Shown: positions 50,464 to 58,858 of the stretch, in pieces | Layout: each line of letters begins with the position of its first letter | Position numbering within the stretch: the stretch's first letter is position 1 | Source: Haloterrigena salifodinae | GTDB lineage: Archaea; Halobacteriota; Halobacteria; Halobacteriales; Natrialbaceae | Assembly: GCF_003977755.1 (NCBI RefSeq) | Contig: NZ_RQWN01000002.1 | Span: 806,001-870,000 of the forward strand | Reading direction: 5' to 3' | Length of the DNA: 64,000 nt | Program-made: the position numbers and the translations under genes | The notes under the pieces: generated by a model | The model's input: the letters and a program-made list of their open reading frames with translations, nothing else | Told to the model about the DNA's origin: nothing | Database searches by the model: none

Positions 50464-51744
50464 ATGACAGCCTTTCACGACACCGACGACGAGACGACTC
50501 GAACCGATCCCGACCTCGCCGCCCCGTGGGCGTACGCGACGGCCGCGACGCGCCGTCTCGGCGTCCCCGACGGGATCGAACAGCGACTGCTCCACCTCCG
50601 CCAGCGCGAGCGGATTTCCGTGCCGTTCGAACACGACGACGGCACGCTCGACGTCTGCGAGGGGTACCGCGTCCGCCACGACGGCGTCCGCGGTTCCTTC
50701 CTCGGACCGCACCGGTACTACCCCGCGCTGAACGGGGACGACTGCGCCGGCCTCGCGGCCGCGACGACCGTCAGCGCGGCGATCGCCGACCTCCCGTTTG
50801 GCGGCGCCGCGGGCGGGGTCGCGGTCGATCCGACGGCGCTGTCCCGGGACGAACGCAGCCGCCTCACCCGATCCTACGCGCGCCGAATCGAGGGCGTCGA
50901 CCGCGGCGACGACGTCCTCGTTCCGGAGGTCGGTACCGACCGGCGGACGATGGCCCGGTTCGCCGACGCCGTCGCCGACGACGTCGACGCCCCCCGAACC
51001 GCGGCCGTTGCCGGCAAACCGCCGGCCATCGGCGGCCTCCGGGAGATCGATCGAGCGGGCGGTCACGGCCTCGCGCACGTGACGCGGGAGGTCCTCGAGA
51101 CCGACCACGACCGACCGCTGAGCGACGCGACGATCGCGATCTACGGCACCGAGGCCTGCGGCGTGGCGGCCGCTCGCCTGCTCGAGTTCCGGGGCGGCTC
51201 CGTCGTCGCCATGTCAAGCGACCGAGTCGGCCTCGTTGCCCCGGACGACGGCTCCGGACTCGATACCAACCTCGTGCCCAGCTATCTCGAGCGTCCGGGC
51301 GCGCTCGCCGAGTACGACGACGGCACCGTGACCGGCACCGAGAACGTCCTCGAGTGCGACGCCGACGCGTTGGTGCTCGCGGCGCCGGCGACGACGATCA
51401 CCGCCGACAACGCCGACGGCATCCGCGCCGACCTCGTCGTCGAAGGGACCGTCGGCGCCGTGACGCCGGACGGACAGCGCGCCCTCGACGAGCGCGGTAT
51501 CGACGTCGTCCCCGCCGTACTCGCGACCGCGGGGCGGCCGATCGCGGCCCATCTCGAGTGGATTCGGACCGTCGGCCGCGACCGAATGAGCGACGCGCGC
51601 GTGACCAACGAGTTCGCCTACGCGCTGACCGACGCGGTCGAGGACGTGCGCGACCGCCGCGAACGCTGCGATCTGAGTTGGCGGGCCGCGGCCTACAGCG
51701 TCGGTTGCTCCCGCGTCGCGGCGGCCCACGAGGTGATTCGGTGA
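50464..51744 (+). CDS. Glutamate dehydrogenase-like protein lacking catalytic residues
   Basis: A 426-residue protein with the Glu/Leu/Phe/Val dehydrogenase fold. GYRVRHDGVRGSFLGPHRYY aligns to the PYKGGIRYHP region, and PFGGAAGGVAVDP to PYGGGKGGIAIDP. The second has Ala116 instead of the catalytic Lys, and LVPEVGT replaces PAPDVNT (Glu155 for the catalytic Asp). The other substrate lysines align with Leu80 and Ser104. The NAD domain keeps IAIYGTEACGVAAARLLEF. It looks like a pseudoenzyme or a protein with a changed substrate. It overlaps the propeller gene by GTGA. Confidence 0.82.
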   Translation: MTAFHDTDDETTRTDPDLAAPWAYATAATRRLGVPDGIEQRLLHLRQRERISVPFEHDDGTLDVCEGYRVRHDGVRGSFLGPHRYYPALNGDDCAGLAAATTVSAAIADLPFGGAAGGVAVDPTALSRDERSRLTRSYARRIEGVDRGDDVLVPEVGTDRRTMARFADAVADDVDAPRTAAVAGKPPAIGGLREIDRAGGHGLAHVTREVLETDHDRPLSDATIAIYGTEACGVAAARLLEFRGGSVVAMSSDRVGLVAPDDGSGLDTNLVPSYLERPGALAEYDDGTVTGTENVLECDADALVLAAPATTITADNADGIRADLVVEGTVGAVTPDGQRALDERGIDVVPAVLATAGRPIAAHLEWIRTVGRDRMSDARVTNEFAYALTDAVEDVRDRRERCDLSWRAAAYSVGCSRVAAAHEVIR

Positions 51745-52988
51745 TCGACCGCCTCGACGACTCGCTGTCCGACGCCCTCGAGTGGCTCCAGCGGGTCGGC
51801 TCGCCCGGAACGGCCGACGATGCGAGCGAGGCGGGGAACGACCGGACCGAAACCGACGGCGACCGCCGATCCGCCGGCGACGACGGAGGGGAGAGCGACG
51901 CCGACGCCGCAAACCCAGCGAGCGGTGCCGACGCCGGCGACGGGACCGACGATCGCGGCGACTGGGAGTCCGTCGAGTCGCCGACGTCTCGGACCCTCCA
52001 CGGCGTCGTCCACGGACAGGACGGCCCCTACGCCTGCGGCGAAGGGGGACTGCTGCTTCATCAGACCGGCGACGGCTGGCAGGTCGTCCTCGAGCGCGGC
52101 CCGGGCGTCTCGGAGAACACCCTGCGCTCGATCGCGGCGACCGACGACGGCTGTCGGCTCTGGTTCGCCGGCGACAGCGGCGCCCTCGGGTTCTACGACG
52201 TGGCCGACGGCCACCTCAGTGACTACTCCGCGCCGATGGAGAAGACGAGCACCTGGGAGGCCATCGCCGTCGCGGGCCGGACGGGCGAGGAGCGCGTTCG
52301 CATCGCCAACGGCTCCGGAGAGGTCCTCGACTGCACCGTCGAGGACGGCTGTCCCGTCTGGGGCGAGGTCGTCAAACCCGGCGGCGGATCGACGATCCCC
52401 GGCATCACGGCGGGGCCGGACGGGTTCTACGCGATCGACACCAGCGGCGGCGCGTACCGCGAGGCCACCGACGGTGACGCGACCACCGCCGGGACCGACG
52501 GCTCGACGGAGCGCGATCCAAGAGACGGCGAACCGGCAGATACGGAACCCACCGACACCGAACCGACCGACGAGTGGGACCGGATCGGCGTCCGCAACGC
52601 GCAGGTCGACTTCCAGGACGTCCGGGCCGGCGACGAGTCGGTGTTCATCGCCGGCGCCGACGGCATCGCCTACCGGTACGATCCCGACTGCGAGAACTGG
52701 ACGCCGCTGCACGTCGGACAGGGCGCGCTGCAGGCGATCCGGTCGCGGGGCACCGACACGGTAGCGGTCGCCAACGGCGGCCGAATCTACGAGCGGGCGG
52801 CGAGCGTCCGCTGGACCGAACTGGACGCCCCGACCGAACAGTCGCTGCTGGGACTCGCGCTGGCCCGCTCGAGCGCCGACAGCGACGGCCTGGGAACCGT
52901 CCCCGTCGACGTCGCGGTCGGCGCCGGCGGCGCCATCCTCGAGCGCGACCGGCGCGGGCGGCCGACCGACGGTGATCGCCGTGACTGA
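51741..52988 (+). CDS. Beta-propeller (YCF48/BNR-like) protein, paralog of the 39769 gene
   Basis: A 415-residue protein from GTG, overlapping the upstream stop. Residues 1-75 are an acidic low-complexity extension and have no signal peptide. The remainder has about six propeller-like units, with WFAGDSGALGFYDVADGHLS, YSAPMEKTSTWEAIAVAG, WGEVVKPGGGSTIPGI and IAGADGIAYRYDPDCENW. The first three match the 39769 product closely. A second acidic insert is rich in Thr, Glu and Pro near residue 250. It is probably cytoplasmic, in contrast to its exported paralog, and may bind the dehydrogenase-like partner. Confidence 0.8.
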   Translation: MIDRLDDSLSDALEWLQRVGSPGTADDASEAGNDRTETDGDRRSAGDDGGESDADAANPASGADAGDGTDDRGDWESVESPTSRTLHGVVHGQDGPYACGEGGLLLHQTGDGWQVVLERGPGVSENTLRSIAATDDGCRLWFAGDSGALGFYDVADGHLSDYSAPMEKTSTWEAIAVAGRTGEERVRIANGSGEVLDCTVEDGCPVWGEVVKPGGGSTIPGITAGPDGFYAIDTSGGAYREATDGDATTAGTDGSTERDPRDGEPADTEPTDTEPTDEWDRIGVRNAQVDFQDVRAGDESVFIAGADGIAYRYDPDCENWTPLHVGQGALQAIRSRGTDTVAVANGGRIYERAASVRWTELDAPTEQSLLGLALARSSADSDGLGTVPVDVAVGAGGAILERDRRGRPTDGDRRD

Positions 52989-53043
52989 ACGCCGACCGTC
53001 CGCGATCGCATCGCACGTCGACCCCCACTTCGCCGCGTAACCG

Positions 53044-53859
53044 ATGGCACCCGACATCTCACTCCCGTCCACCGATCGTCTCGACCTCGAGGTCCCGGCC
53101 CCCGAACTCCTCGTCCTCTCGCTGTCGGCCCTGCTGTGGCTCGTCCTCCTGCAGGGGTGGCTTCCCGGACTTGGCTCCCCGCCGGCGGGCCTCGAGGCGC
53201 CGATGGGTGCGCCGGGGGTCCCCGAAGCGATCGCCGCGGCCAACGGCCTCGGCGGCGTCGCGGCGTACCTGCTGTTGTGGGGGACGATGATGCTGGCGAT
53301 GATGCTCCCATCGCTGCTCCCGGTCGTTCGGACGGTCCGCGAGGAGGTCTGTGCCAGCCGGTCCGTGTTCGGGTCCGCCATCGTCGCCTTTCTCGGCGCC
53401 TACGGCCTCGCGTGGACGCTCGTCGGCGCCGTCCCGCTGGTGGTCGCCGTTCTGGTTCCGATCCGTGAACTGCTGACCGCCTCCGCGTTCGGCGTCTCCG
53501 TCGCCGTGATCGTCGTCAGCGGCCTGCTGGCGTTCGCCGGCGTCTACCAGCAGACGGCGCTGAAACGCGACCTTCTCGCTCGTTGTGGTCGCTGTCATTC
53601 GGTTCCTCATCGTCCCAAGTCCGCTCGAATGGCCCGCGACGGTCTCTCGTACGCCGCCAACTGCATCGGCTGTACGTGGCCGCTGTTCGCGCTAATGGTC
53701 GCGCTCGGGTCGATGAACGTCCTCGTCATGGTCGGGCTGACCCTTGTCGTCTCGATAGAGCGGCTCGCACCCGACGAGACCGCCGCCGCTCGCGCCCTCG
53801 GCGTCGTGCTACTCGGCGCCGCTGTCTTCACGCTCCTGTTCGGCGTGCCGGCCGTCTGA
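53044..53859 (+). CDS. DUF2182 family metal-binding membrane protein
   Basis: A 271-residue protein with about six helices. It has the DUF2182 motifs LLLWGTMMLAMMLPSLLPVV near 75-94, FAGVYQQTALKRDLLARCGR near 165-184, and the cysteine-rich block SYAANCIGCTWPLFALMVAL near 203-222, followed by NVLVMVGLTLVVSIE. This family is predicted to bind metal through the conserved Cys and Met residues. It lies 55 bases after the propeller gene on the same strand. Confidence 0.88.
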   Translation: MAPDISLPSTDRLDLEVPAPELLVLSLSALLWLVLLQGWLPGLGSPPAGLEAPMGAPGVPEAIAAANGLGGVAAYLLLWGTMMLAMMLPSLLPVVRTVREEVCASRSVFGSAIVAFLGAYGLAWTLVGAVPLVVAVLVPIRELLTASAFGVSVAVIVVSGLLAFAGVYQQTALKRDLLARCGRCHSVPHRPKSARMARDGLSYAANCIGCTWPLFALMVALGSMNVLVMVGLTLVVSIERLAPDETAAARALGVVLLGAAVFTLLFGVPAV

Positions 53860-53922
53860 ACGGTATCGACTCACCGGCATTCGTCGGTGGCTCGTCGACG
53901 GTTCGGCTCGATTCGGTTCCGA

Positions 53923-55998
53923 CTACCTCGCTTCCTGGAGTTCCTCGAGCGCCTCGGGGTTCTCGATGCTACTCATGTCGCCGAGATCCTCGCCGGTGTA
54001 GGTGGCCTCGATGGCCCGGCGGATGATCTTGCCCGACTGGGTCTTCGGGAGGTCGTCGACGAACAGGATCTCGCGCGGACGGAACGGTTTGCCCAGCTCC
54101 TCGCCGACCTGCGCACGCAGTTCCGCCTTGAGATCGTCCGATTCCTCCCGGCCGTCCTCGAGGATGACGTAGGTGACGACCGCCGTCCCAGTCGTCTCGT
54201 CGGGGGCGCCGATGGCGGCGGCCTGGTTGACGGCCTCGTGGTCGATGAGCGCCCCCTCGACTTCGGCGGGGCCGACTTTGCGGCCGGCGACGTTCAGCGC
54301 GTCGTCGGCCCGGCCATGGAGGAACCAGAAGCCGTCCTCGTCCTTCTGTGCCCAGTCGCCGTGGTTCCACATCGGCGGATCCTCGAAGGTCGACCAGTAC
54401 TCGTTCAGGTACCGCTCGTCGCCCGACCACAGCGACTTCGTCATTGAGGGACAGGAGTCACGCGCGACGAGGAACCCCCGCTGGTTGTCCTCCCTGACGG
54501 AATTCCCGTCCCGATCGACGATATCGATGTCCATTCCCAGCCCGGGTCCGCCCAGCGTGCAAGGCTTCAGTGGCTGGGTCGGCATCGGCATCAAGAAGCA
54601 GCCGCAGATTTCGGTGCCGCCGGAGATGTTGATGATCGGCGCCTCGCCGCCGCCGACGTTCTCGTAGAACCAGCGCCACGATTCGGGGTCCCACGGCTCG
54701 CCCGTCGACCCCAACAGCCGGAGCGACGAGAGGTCGTGCCCCTCGAGCCACTCGTCCCCGTGCTTCCGTAGCGCCCGGATCGCGGTCGGCGAGATGCCGA
54801 ACTGCGTCAACTTGTGGCGGTCGATCATCTCCCAGAAGCGGTCGGGTTCGGGGTGGTCGGGCGCGCCCTCGTACACGAAGACGGTGCCGCCGAAGGTGTG
54901 GGTGCCGATGAGCGTCCACGGCCCCATCATCCAGCCGATGTCCGAGACCCAGAAGAACCGGTCGGCGGGCTTGAGGTCCATCCCGAAGTAGACCTCCTTG
55001 GCGCACTGGACCTGCACGCCCGCGTGGGTGTGGACGATCCCTTTTGGCTTGCCCGTCGTCCCTGACGAATAGAGGAGCATCGACTCCTGACTCGAGTCGA
55101 GCGCCTTCGTCTCGTACTCGTCGTCGGCCGTCCCGACGGCGTCGTCCCACCACTCGTCCCGGTCGTCGCTCCAGGGGATCTCGTGTTCGTTTTGGCGGTC
55201 GCTGGATCCCAACCGATCGAAGACGATCGTGTGCTCGACGTACCCGGCCTTCTCGATTGCCTCGTCGGCGGCGGACTTGAGGAAGACGGGATCGCCGCGC
55301 CGATAGAAGCCGTCGCCCGTGAAGAGCACCGAGCACTCCGAGTCCGCGATCCGGGTCGCGGCCGCGTCGACGCCGAAGCCCGAGAAGATGGGCACCGCGA
55401 TCGCGCCCACCTTGAAACAGCCGTAGAGGATCGAGACGACCTCGGGCACCATCGGCATGTAGAGGCCGACGGTGTCGCCGGTCTCGATGCCCCGCTGCTC
55501 GAGGGCGTTGGCCACCTTGTTCGACTGCCGGCGCAGTTCGTGGTAGGTCACCTCCCGAATCTCGCCGTCCTCGCCCTCCCAGATCGTCGCCACTTTGTTG
55601 CGTCGCTCCTCGTCGACGGCGGCGTGACGGTCGAGGACGTTGTGGGCGATATTGATCTCGCCGCCGGGGTACCAGTCGGTGAACTGCGGACCACCGCGGC
55701 TCGCGGTTTCACCGCTCGCTTCCGAGGCGCTTCGCGCCTCGCCGTCGTCTCTCACCTCGTCGTACTCCTCGTAGAACTCGATCCCGAGGTAGTCGACGAG
55801 TTCGTCCCAGAACCAGTCGACGCCGCTCTCGGGTTCGCCGTCGACCTCGCTCGTCGTCCGCTCGATGAGCTCGTCGTAGTCGTCGATCCCGTACGTCTCC
55901 ATGAAGTCATAGACGTTCGTCGACTCGACGAACTCCCGGCTGGGGTCGTGGACGACCTCGTCGACGTCCTCGAGTGCCGGATCTGTTACGTCGGACAT
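53923..55998 (-). CDS. AMP-forming acyl-CoA synthetase (acetate/acetoacetate type)
   Basis: A 691-residue adenylate-forming enzyme. It has an N-terminal acidic extension with FTDWYPGGEINIAHNVLDRH near 107-126, the ATP loop LLYSSGTTGKPKGIVHTH near 312-329, an FGISPTAIRAL region, ISGGTEICGCF near 462 and the catalytic lysine segment DLPKTQSGKIIRRAIE near 655-670. The enzyme makes an acyl-CoA from a short acid, CoA and ATP. The hydroxybutyrate dehydrogenase upstream in the operon makes acetoacetate the likeliest substrate, but acetate or propionate cannot be excluded. Confidence 0.87.
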   Translation of the reverse strand: MSDVTDPALEDVDEVVHDPSREFVESTNVYDFMETYGIDDYDELIERTTSEVDGEPESGVDWFWDELVDYLGIEFYEEYDEVRDDGEARSASEASGETASRGGPQFTDWYPGGEINIAHNVLDRHAAVDEERRNKVATIWEGEDGEIREVTYHELRRQSNKVANALEQRGIETGDTVGLYMPMVPEVVSILYGCFKVGAIAVPIFSGFGVDAAATRIADSECSVLFTGDGFYRRGDPVFLKSAADEAIEKAGYVEHTIVFDRLGSSDRQNEHEIPWSDDRDEWWDDAVGTADDEYETKALDSSQESMLLYSSGTTGKPKGIVHTHAGVQVQCAKEVYFGMDLKPADRFFWVSDIGWMMGPWTLIGTHTFGGTVFVYEGAPDHPEPDRFWEMIDRHKLTQFGISPTAIRALRKHGDEWLEGHDLSSLRLLGSTGEPWDPESWRWFYENVGGGEAPIINISGGTEICGCFLMPMPTQPLKPCTLGGPGLGMDIDIVDRDGNSVREDNQRGFLVARDSCPSMTKSLWSGDERYLNEYWSTFEDPPMWNHGDWAQKDEDGFWFLHGRADDALNVAGRKVGPAEVEGALIDHEAVNQAAAIGAPDETTGTAVVTYVILEDGREESDDLKAELRAQVGEELGKPFRPREILFVDDLPKTQSGKIIRRAIEATYTGEDLGDMSSIENPEALEELQEAR

Positions 55999-56000
55999 TG

Positions 56001-56858
56001 TTACTCGTACGTAAGGGTCATGCCACCATCAAACAATAGGTCGCCGCCGTCCAAGTGCCGGCCGAGATCCGAGAAGCCCAGCAGGAAGAGGTTGGCGACG
56101 TCGATCGGTTCCATCATCTCCTTGACGCGGGACTGGCCGAGCATGACGTCCTCGATCACCTCGTCGACCGAGATCCCGCGCTGCTCGGCGGTGTCCTCAA
56201 GCTGGTCGGTCACCAGCGGCGTCTTCACGTAGCCCGTGCTGATCGAGTAGGCGCGGATCTCCCCCTCGCCCTCGGCGGCGATCGACTGGGTGAGCCCGCG
56301 TAGACCGAACTTCGAGACGTTGTAACCGACCTTGTCGCTGGTGACGTAGTGGCCGTGGACCGAGCCCATGTTGCCCACGCAGCCCTGGCCGTCCTCGGTC
56401 TCCCGGAAGTGGGGGATGCAGAGCTTCGAGAGGTACAGCGGCGCCCGGAGCATGATACGGTGCATCGTGTCGTAGGTCTCCATCGGGAAGTTCTCGATCG
56501 AGTCGATGTGTTGCATCCCGGCGACGTTGGCGAGGTACTTGATATCGCCCAGTTCGGCCGCCTCGTCGACGATCTGCTCTAAGTCGTCGTCCTCGGTCAG
56601 ATCGCCGACGATCGACGTGATCTCGCCCTCGAGGCCGAGTTCCTCGCCCCGATCGACGGTCCCGGCGAGGCCGTCCTCGTCGATGTCCGTCGCCGCGACG
56701 GTGAGCCCGTTCCCGGCGGCGGCGAGCGCGGTCGCGCGACCGATCCCCGACCCGGCGCCGGTCACGAGACAGACGTTGCGGTCGGTAAAGGCGTCGTCGT
56801 CGATCCGGTGAATCTCCTCGGCGGTCACGGTCGGTGGCGTCACCTGGTCCTGTGACAT
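56001..56858 (-). CDS. Short-chain dehydrogenase, probable 3-hydroxybutyrate dehydrogenase
   Basis: A 285-residue SDR. The cofactor motif TGAGSGIGRATALA is at residues 33-46, with an acidic ATDIDEDG near 56-63 that favours NAD. The catalytic residues are Ser166 (NMGSVHGH), Tyr179 and Lys183 (YNVSK). The substrate-loop segment STGYVKTPLVTDQL near 207-220 is the motif of (R)-3-hydroxybutyrate dehydrogenases. The 30-residue N-terminal extension is haloarchaeal. The gene precedes the acyl-CoA synthetase by two bases, giving hydroxybutyrate to acetoacetate to acetoacetyl-CoA. Confidence 0.86.
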   Translation of the reverse strand: MSQDQVTPPTVTAEEIHRIDDDAFTDRNVCLVTGAGSGIGRATALAAAGNGLTVAATDIDEDGLAGTVDRGEELGLEGEITSIVGDLTEDDDLEQIVDEAAELGDIKYLANVAGMQHIDSIENFPMETYDTMHRIMLRAPLYLSKLCIPHFRETEDGQGCVGNMGSVHGHYVTSDKVGYNVSKFGLRGLTQSIAAEGEGEIRAYSISTGYVKTPLVTDQLEDTAEQRGISVDEVIEDVMLGQSRVKEMMEPIDVANLFLLGFSDLGRHLDGGDLLFDGGMTLTYE

Positions 56859-57002
56859 TTCGTATGGCTACCCTCGGAACGCGCTAAAAGACGCGCGTTA
56901 ACATATCAACGGGCGTCCGGACGGCGCGCCGACTGACGCGACGTTACCGGTTTCGATCGGTAATCTCCGATTTCGAGCGGATCGCGCTCGCGAACGGGTG
57001 AA

Positions 57003-57012
57003 GATATTAATA
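57003..57012 (+). promoter_or_regulatory. TATA-like box for the bacterio-opsin-activator-like gene
   Basis: The sequence gatattaata lies about 31 bases before the ATG at 57039 and supports that start. Confidence 0.45.
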
Positions 57013-57038
57013 CGCTGTATGTGGTTCACTCGCTAGGA

Positions 57039-57761
57039 ATGATCGATCTCGATATCGACATGCGCCAGTACGACTGTCCGTTCATCGATACGACCGACGA
57101 TGTCGAGATCGCCTTCTCGGCCGTCCAGTGGCAACTGGACACCGACGACGAGCAACTCGAGACCCGGCTCATCGCGCGGGGGGAGTCAATGGGCGCCCTC
57201 GAGGACGGCCTCCACACGCTTCGGGACCACCCGAACATGCGGGAGTGTTACATCCTCTCGAAGCGGGAGAACGTCGCCGAGATCGGGACGACGATCGAGG
57301 AGACCAACGCGATGCGGACGATCCAGCGCAACGGCGGCTACATCACCGGCCCCTTCCACATCGAGGACGGCCACGAACGGTGGCACGTCGGCTTCGACGA
57401 CGACGCCGACGAAGATCACGCGTTAGCCGAACTCGAGCGCCACAACGACTACACCGTCGCGGACCGCGACCAGTTCGGCCCGACGGAACTGTTCGATCTG
57501 CTGGAGAACTCCGACAGCGCGCTCCGCCTGCTCGAGGGCTGTCGGTCGCTGACCGAGACCGAACGCGAAACCTTCGAGACGGCTGCCCGGGAGGGCTACT
57601 ACGAGACGCCCCGGGCGACGACCCTCGAGGAACTCTCGAATCACTTCGACATCTCGAAGACGGCCGTCTCGATGAACCTCCGCCGGAGCGAACGCAAGGT
57701 CCTGCAGGCAGCGCTGTCAGCGCTCGAGAACATGGACGAGATGGTGACGCAGACGCGCTGA
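57039..57761 (+). CDS. Bacterio-opsin activator type HTH regulator
   Basis: A 240-residue protein starting MIDLDIDMRQYDCPFIDTTD. Residues 1-165 form the alpha/beta effector-like domain of Bat-type regulators (ECYILSKRENVAEIGTTIEE, GFDDDADEDHALAELERHND). The C-terminal HTH_10 domain is at 170-235: LTETERETFETAAREGYYET, PRATTLEELSNHFDISKTAV, SMNLRRSERKVLQAALSAL. It is divergent from the hydroxybutyrate dehydrogenase operon across 180 bases, so it is a plausible regulator of that pathway. Confidence 0.87.
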   Translation: MIDLDIDMRQYDCPFIDTTDDVEIAFSAVQWQLDTDDEQLETRLIARGESMGALEDGLHTLRDHPNMRECYILSKRENVAEIGTTIEETNAMRTIQRNGGYITGPFHIEDGHERWHVGFDDDADEDHALAELERHNDYTVADRDQFGPTELFDLLENSDSALRLLEGCRSLTETERETFETAAREGYYETPRATTLEELSNHFDISKTAVSMNLRRSERKVLQAALSALENMDEMVTQTR

Positions 57762-57854
57762 CTCCGGTCCGTCGAACGTCGGTCGCGAGAGTGCAGCGCG
57801 GGTGCGGCGATGACCGTCGGTCGCGAGAGATTCGACGATCGGCTTCCGCTCCGT

Positions 57855-58754
57855 TCAGGCCTCGAGGATGTCGTCGTCTTCGTCCTCGGGGACGACCAGC
57901 GAGCCGTCAAGGACCGTCACGCCGCGACCGCCGACGCGGACGTCCTCGCCGATCCGAACGCGGACCTGCCCTGGGCGGTCGACGTAGTGACCCTGCTCGA
58001 GGCGCAGTTCCTCGGGGAAGTCGTCGTCGAACGCGCCGAAGCGGTCGAGGTAGGCGCCGACCGCGCCGCTGGCGGTGCCGGTGACGGGGTCCTCGGGCAC
58101 GCCGGCCCCGGGCGCGAACATCCGACCGTGCAGGGTCGATTCCCGGCCGAGCGCGTCGAACGTGAAGAGGTAGATTCCGGTCGCGTCCACTTCTTCCGTC
58201 AGCTCCTCGATCGCCCGCATATCGGGCTCGGCGCTCCCGAGGTCCGAGAGGTACGTGATCGGCGCGATCAGGAAGGGGAGGCCGGTCGAGGAGACCGCCA
58301 GCGGGATGTCGTCGCTCGCCCCTTCGAGGGCGGCCGCATCGACGCCCAACGCGTCGGCGACCCGTTCGTAGCCGATGTCGACCTCGCGGATGCGGGGCTC
58401 GTCCTGGGTCATCCAGACCGTTCCGTCCGCGTCGACCTCGATCTCGAGTTCCCCGACGTTCGTCTCGAGCGCGTAGGTGCCGGCCTCGAGGCCCTCGTCG
58501 CGGAGGTGGGCGAACGAACCGATCGTCGCGTGGCCACAGAGATCGACTTCCTGGGTCGGCGTGAAGTAGCGAATTCGGTAGTCGGCCGTCTCGCTGGGGC
58601 GGAGAAACGCCGTCTCGCTGACGGCCAGTTCGGCGGCAATCGACTGCATCTGGTCGTCCGAGAGCCCGTCCGCGTCGGGGACGACGCCGGCCGGATTCCC
58701 GGCCAGCGGCTCGTCCGTGAAGGCGTCGACCTGCAGGGTTCGAATCGTGTCCAT
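57855..58754 (-). CDS. PhzF family isomerase-like protein
   Basis: A 299-residue protein. It has TLQVDAFTDEPLAGNPAGVV near 6-25, the catalytic Glu in AAELAVSETAFLRPSE near 42, DLCGHATIGSFAHLRDEG near 72-89 and the second-half PVTGTASGAVGAYL near 232. These two linked halves define the PhzF diaminopimelate-epimerase-like fold. Archaeal members have no known substrate, and no phenazine genes are present. The start at 58754 is preferred over ten codons upstream because the family begins there. Confidence 0.88.
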   Translation of the reverse strand: MDTIRTLQVDAFTDEPLAGNPAGVVPDADGLSDDQMQSIAAELAVSETAFLRPSETADYRIRYFTPTQEVDLCGHATIGSFAHLRDEGLEAGTYALETNVGELEIEVDADGTVWMTQDEPRIREVDIGYERVADALGVDAAALEGASDDIPLAVSSTGLPFLIAPITYLSDLGSAEPDMRAIEELTEEVDATGIYLFTFDALGRESTLHGRMFAPGAGVPEDPVTGTASGAVGAYLDRFGAFDDDFPEELRLEQGHYVDRPGQVRVRIGEDVRVGGRGVTVLDGSLVVPEDEDDDILEA

Positions 58755-58858
58755 ACGACGGTGGTGGGCCGAACGCCGTATCAATCCTCGGTCATCTGAC
58801 GCCCGATCCGACGCGCGGTCGCTCGAGCGTCCGCCGCCGTCCAGGAATCGGCCTCGGT

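Noticed and set aside
50526-52988. Long plus-strand frame spanning the GDH-like and propeller genes
   Set aside because: Its first part is an Arg/Pro-rich translation out of frame with the GDH-like gene. Only the part from the GTG at 51741 has the propeller pattern.
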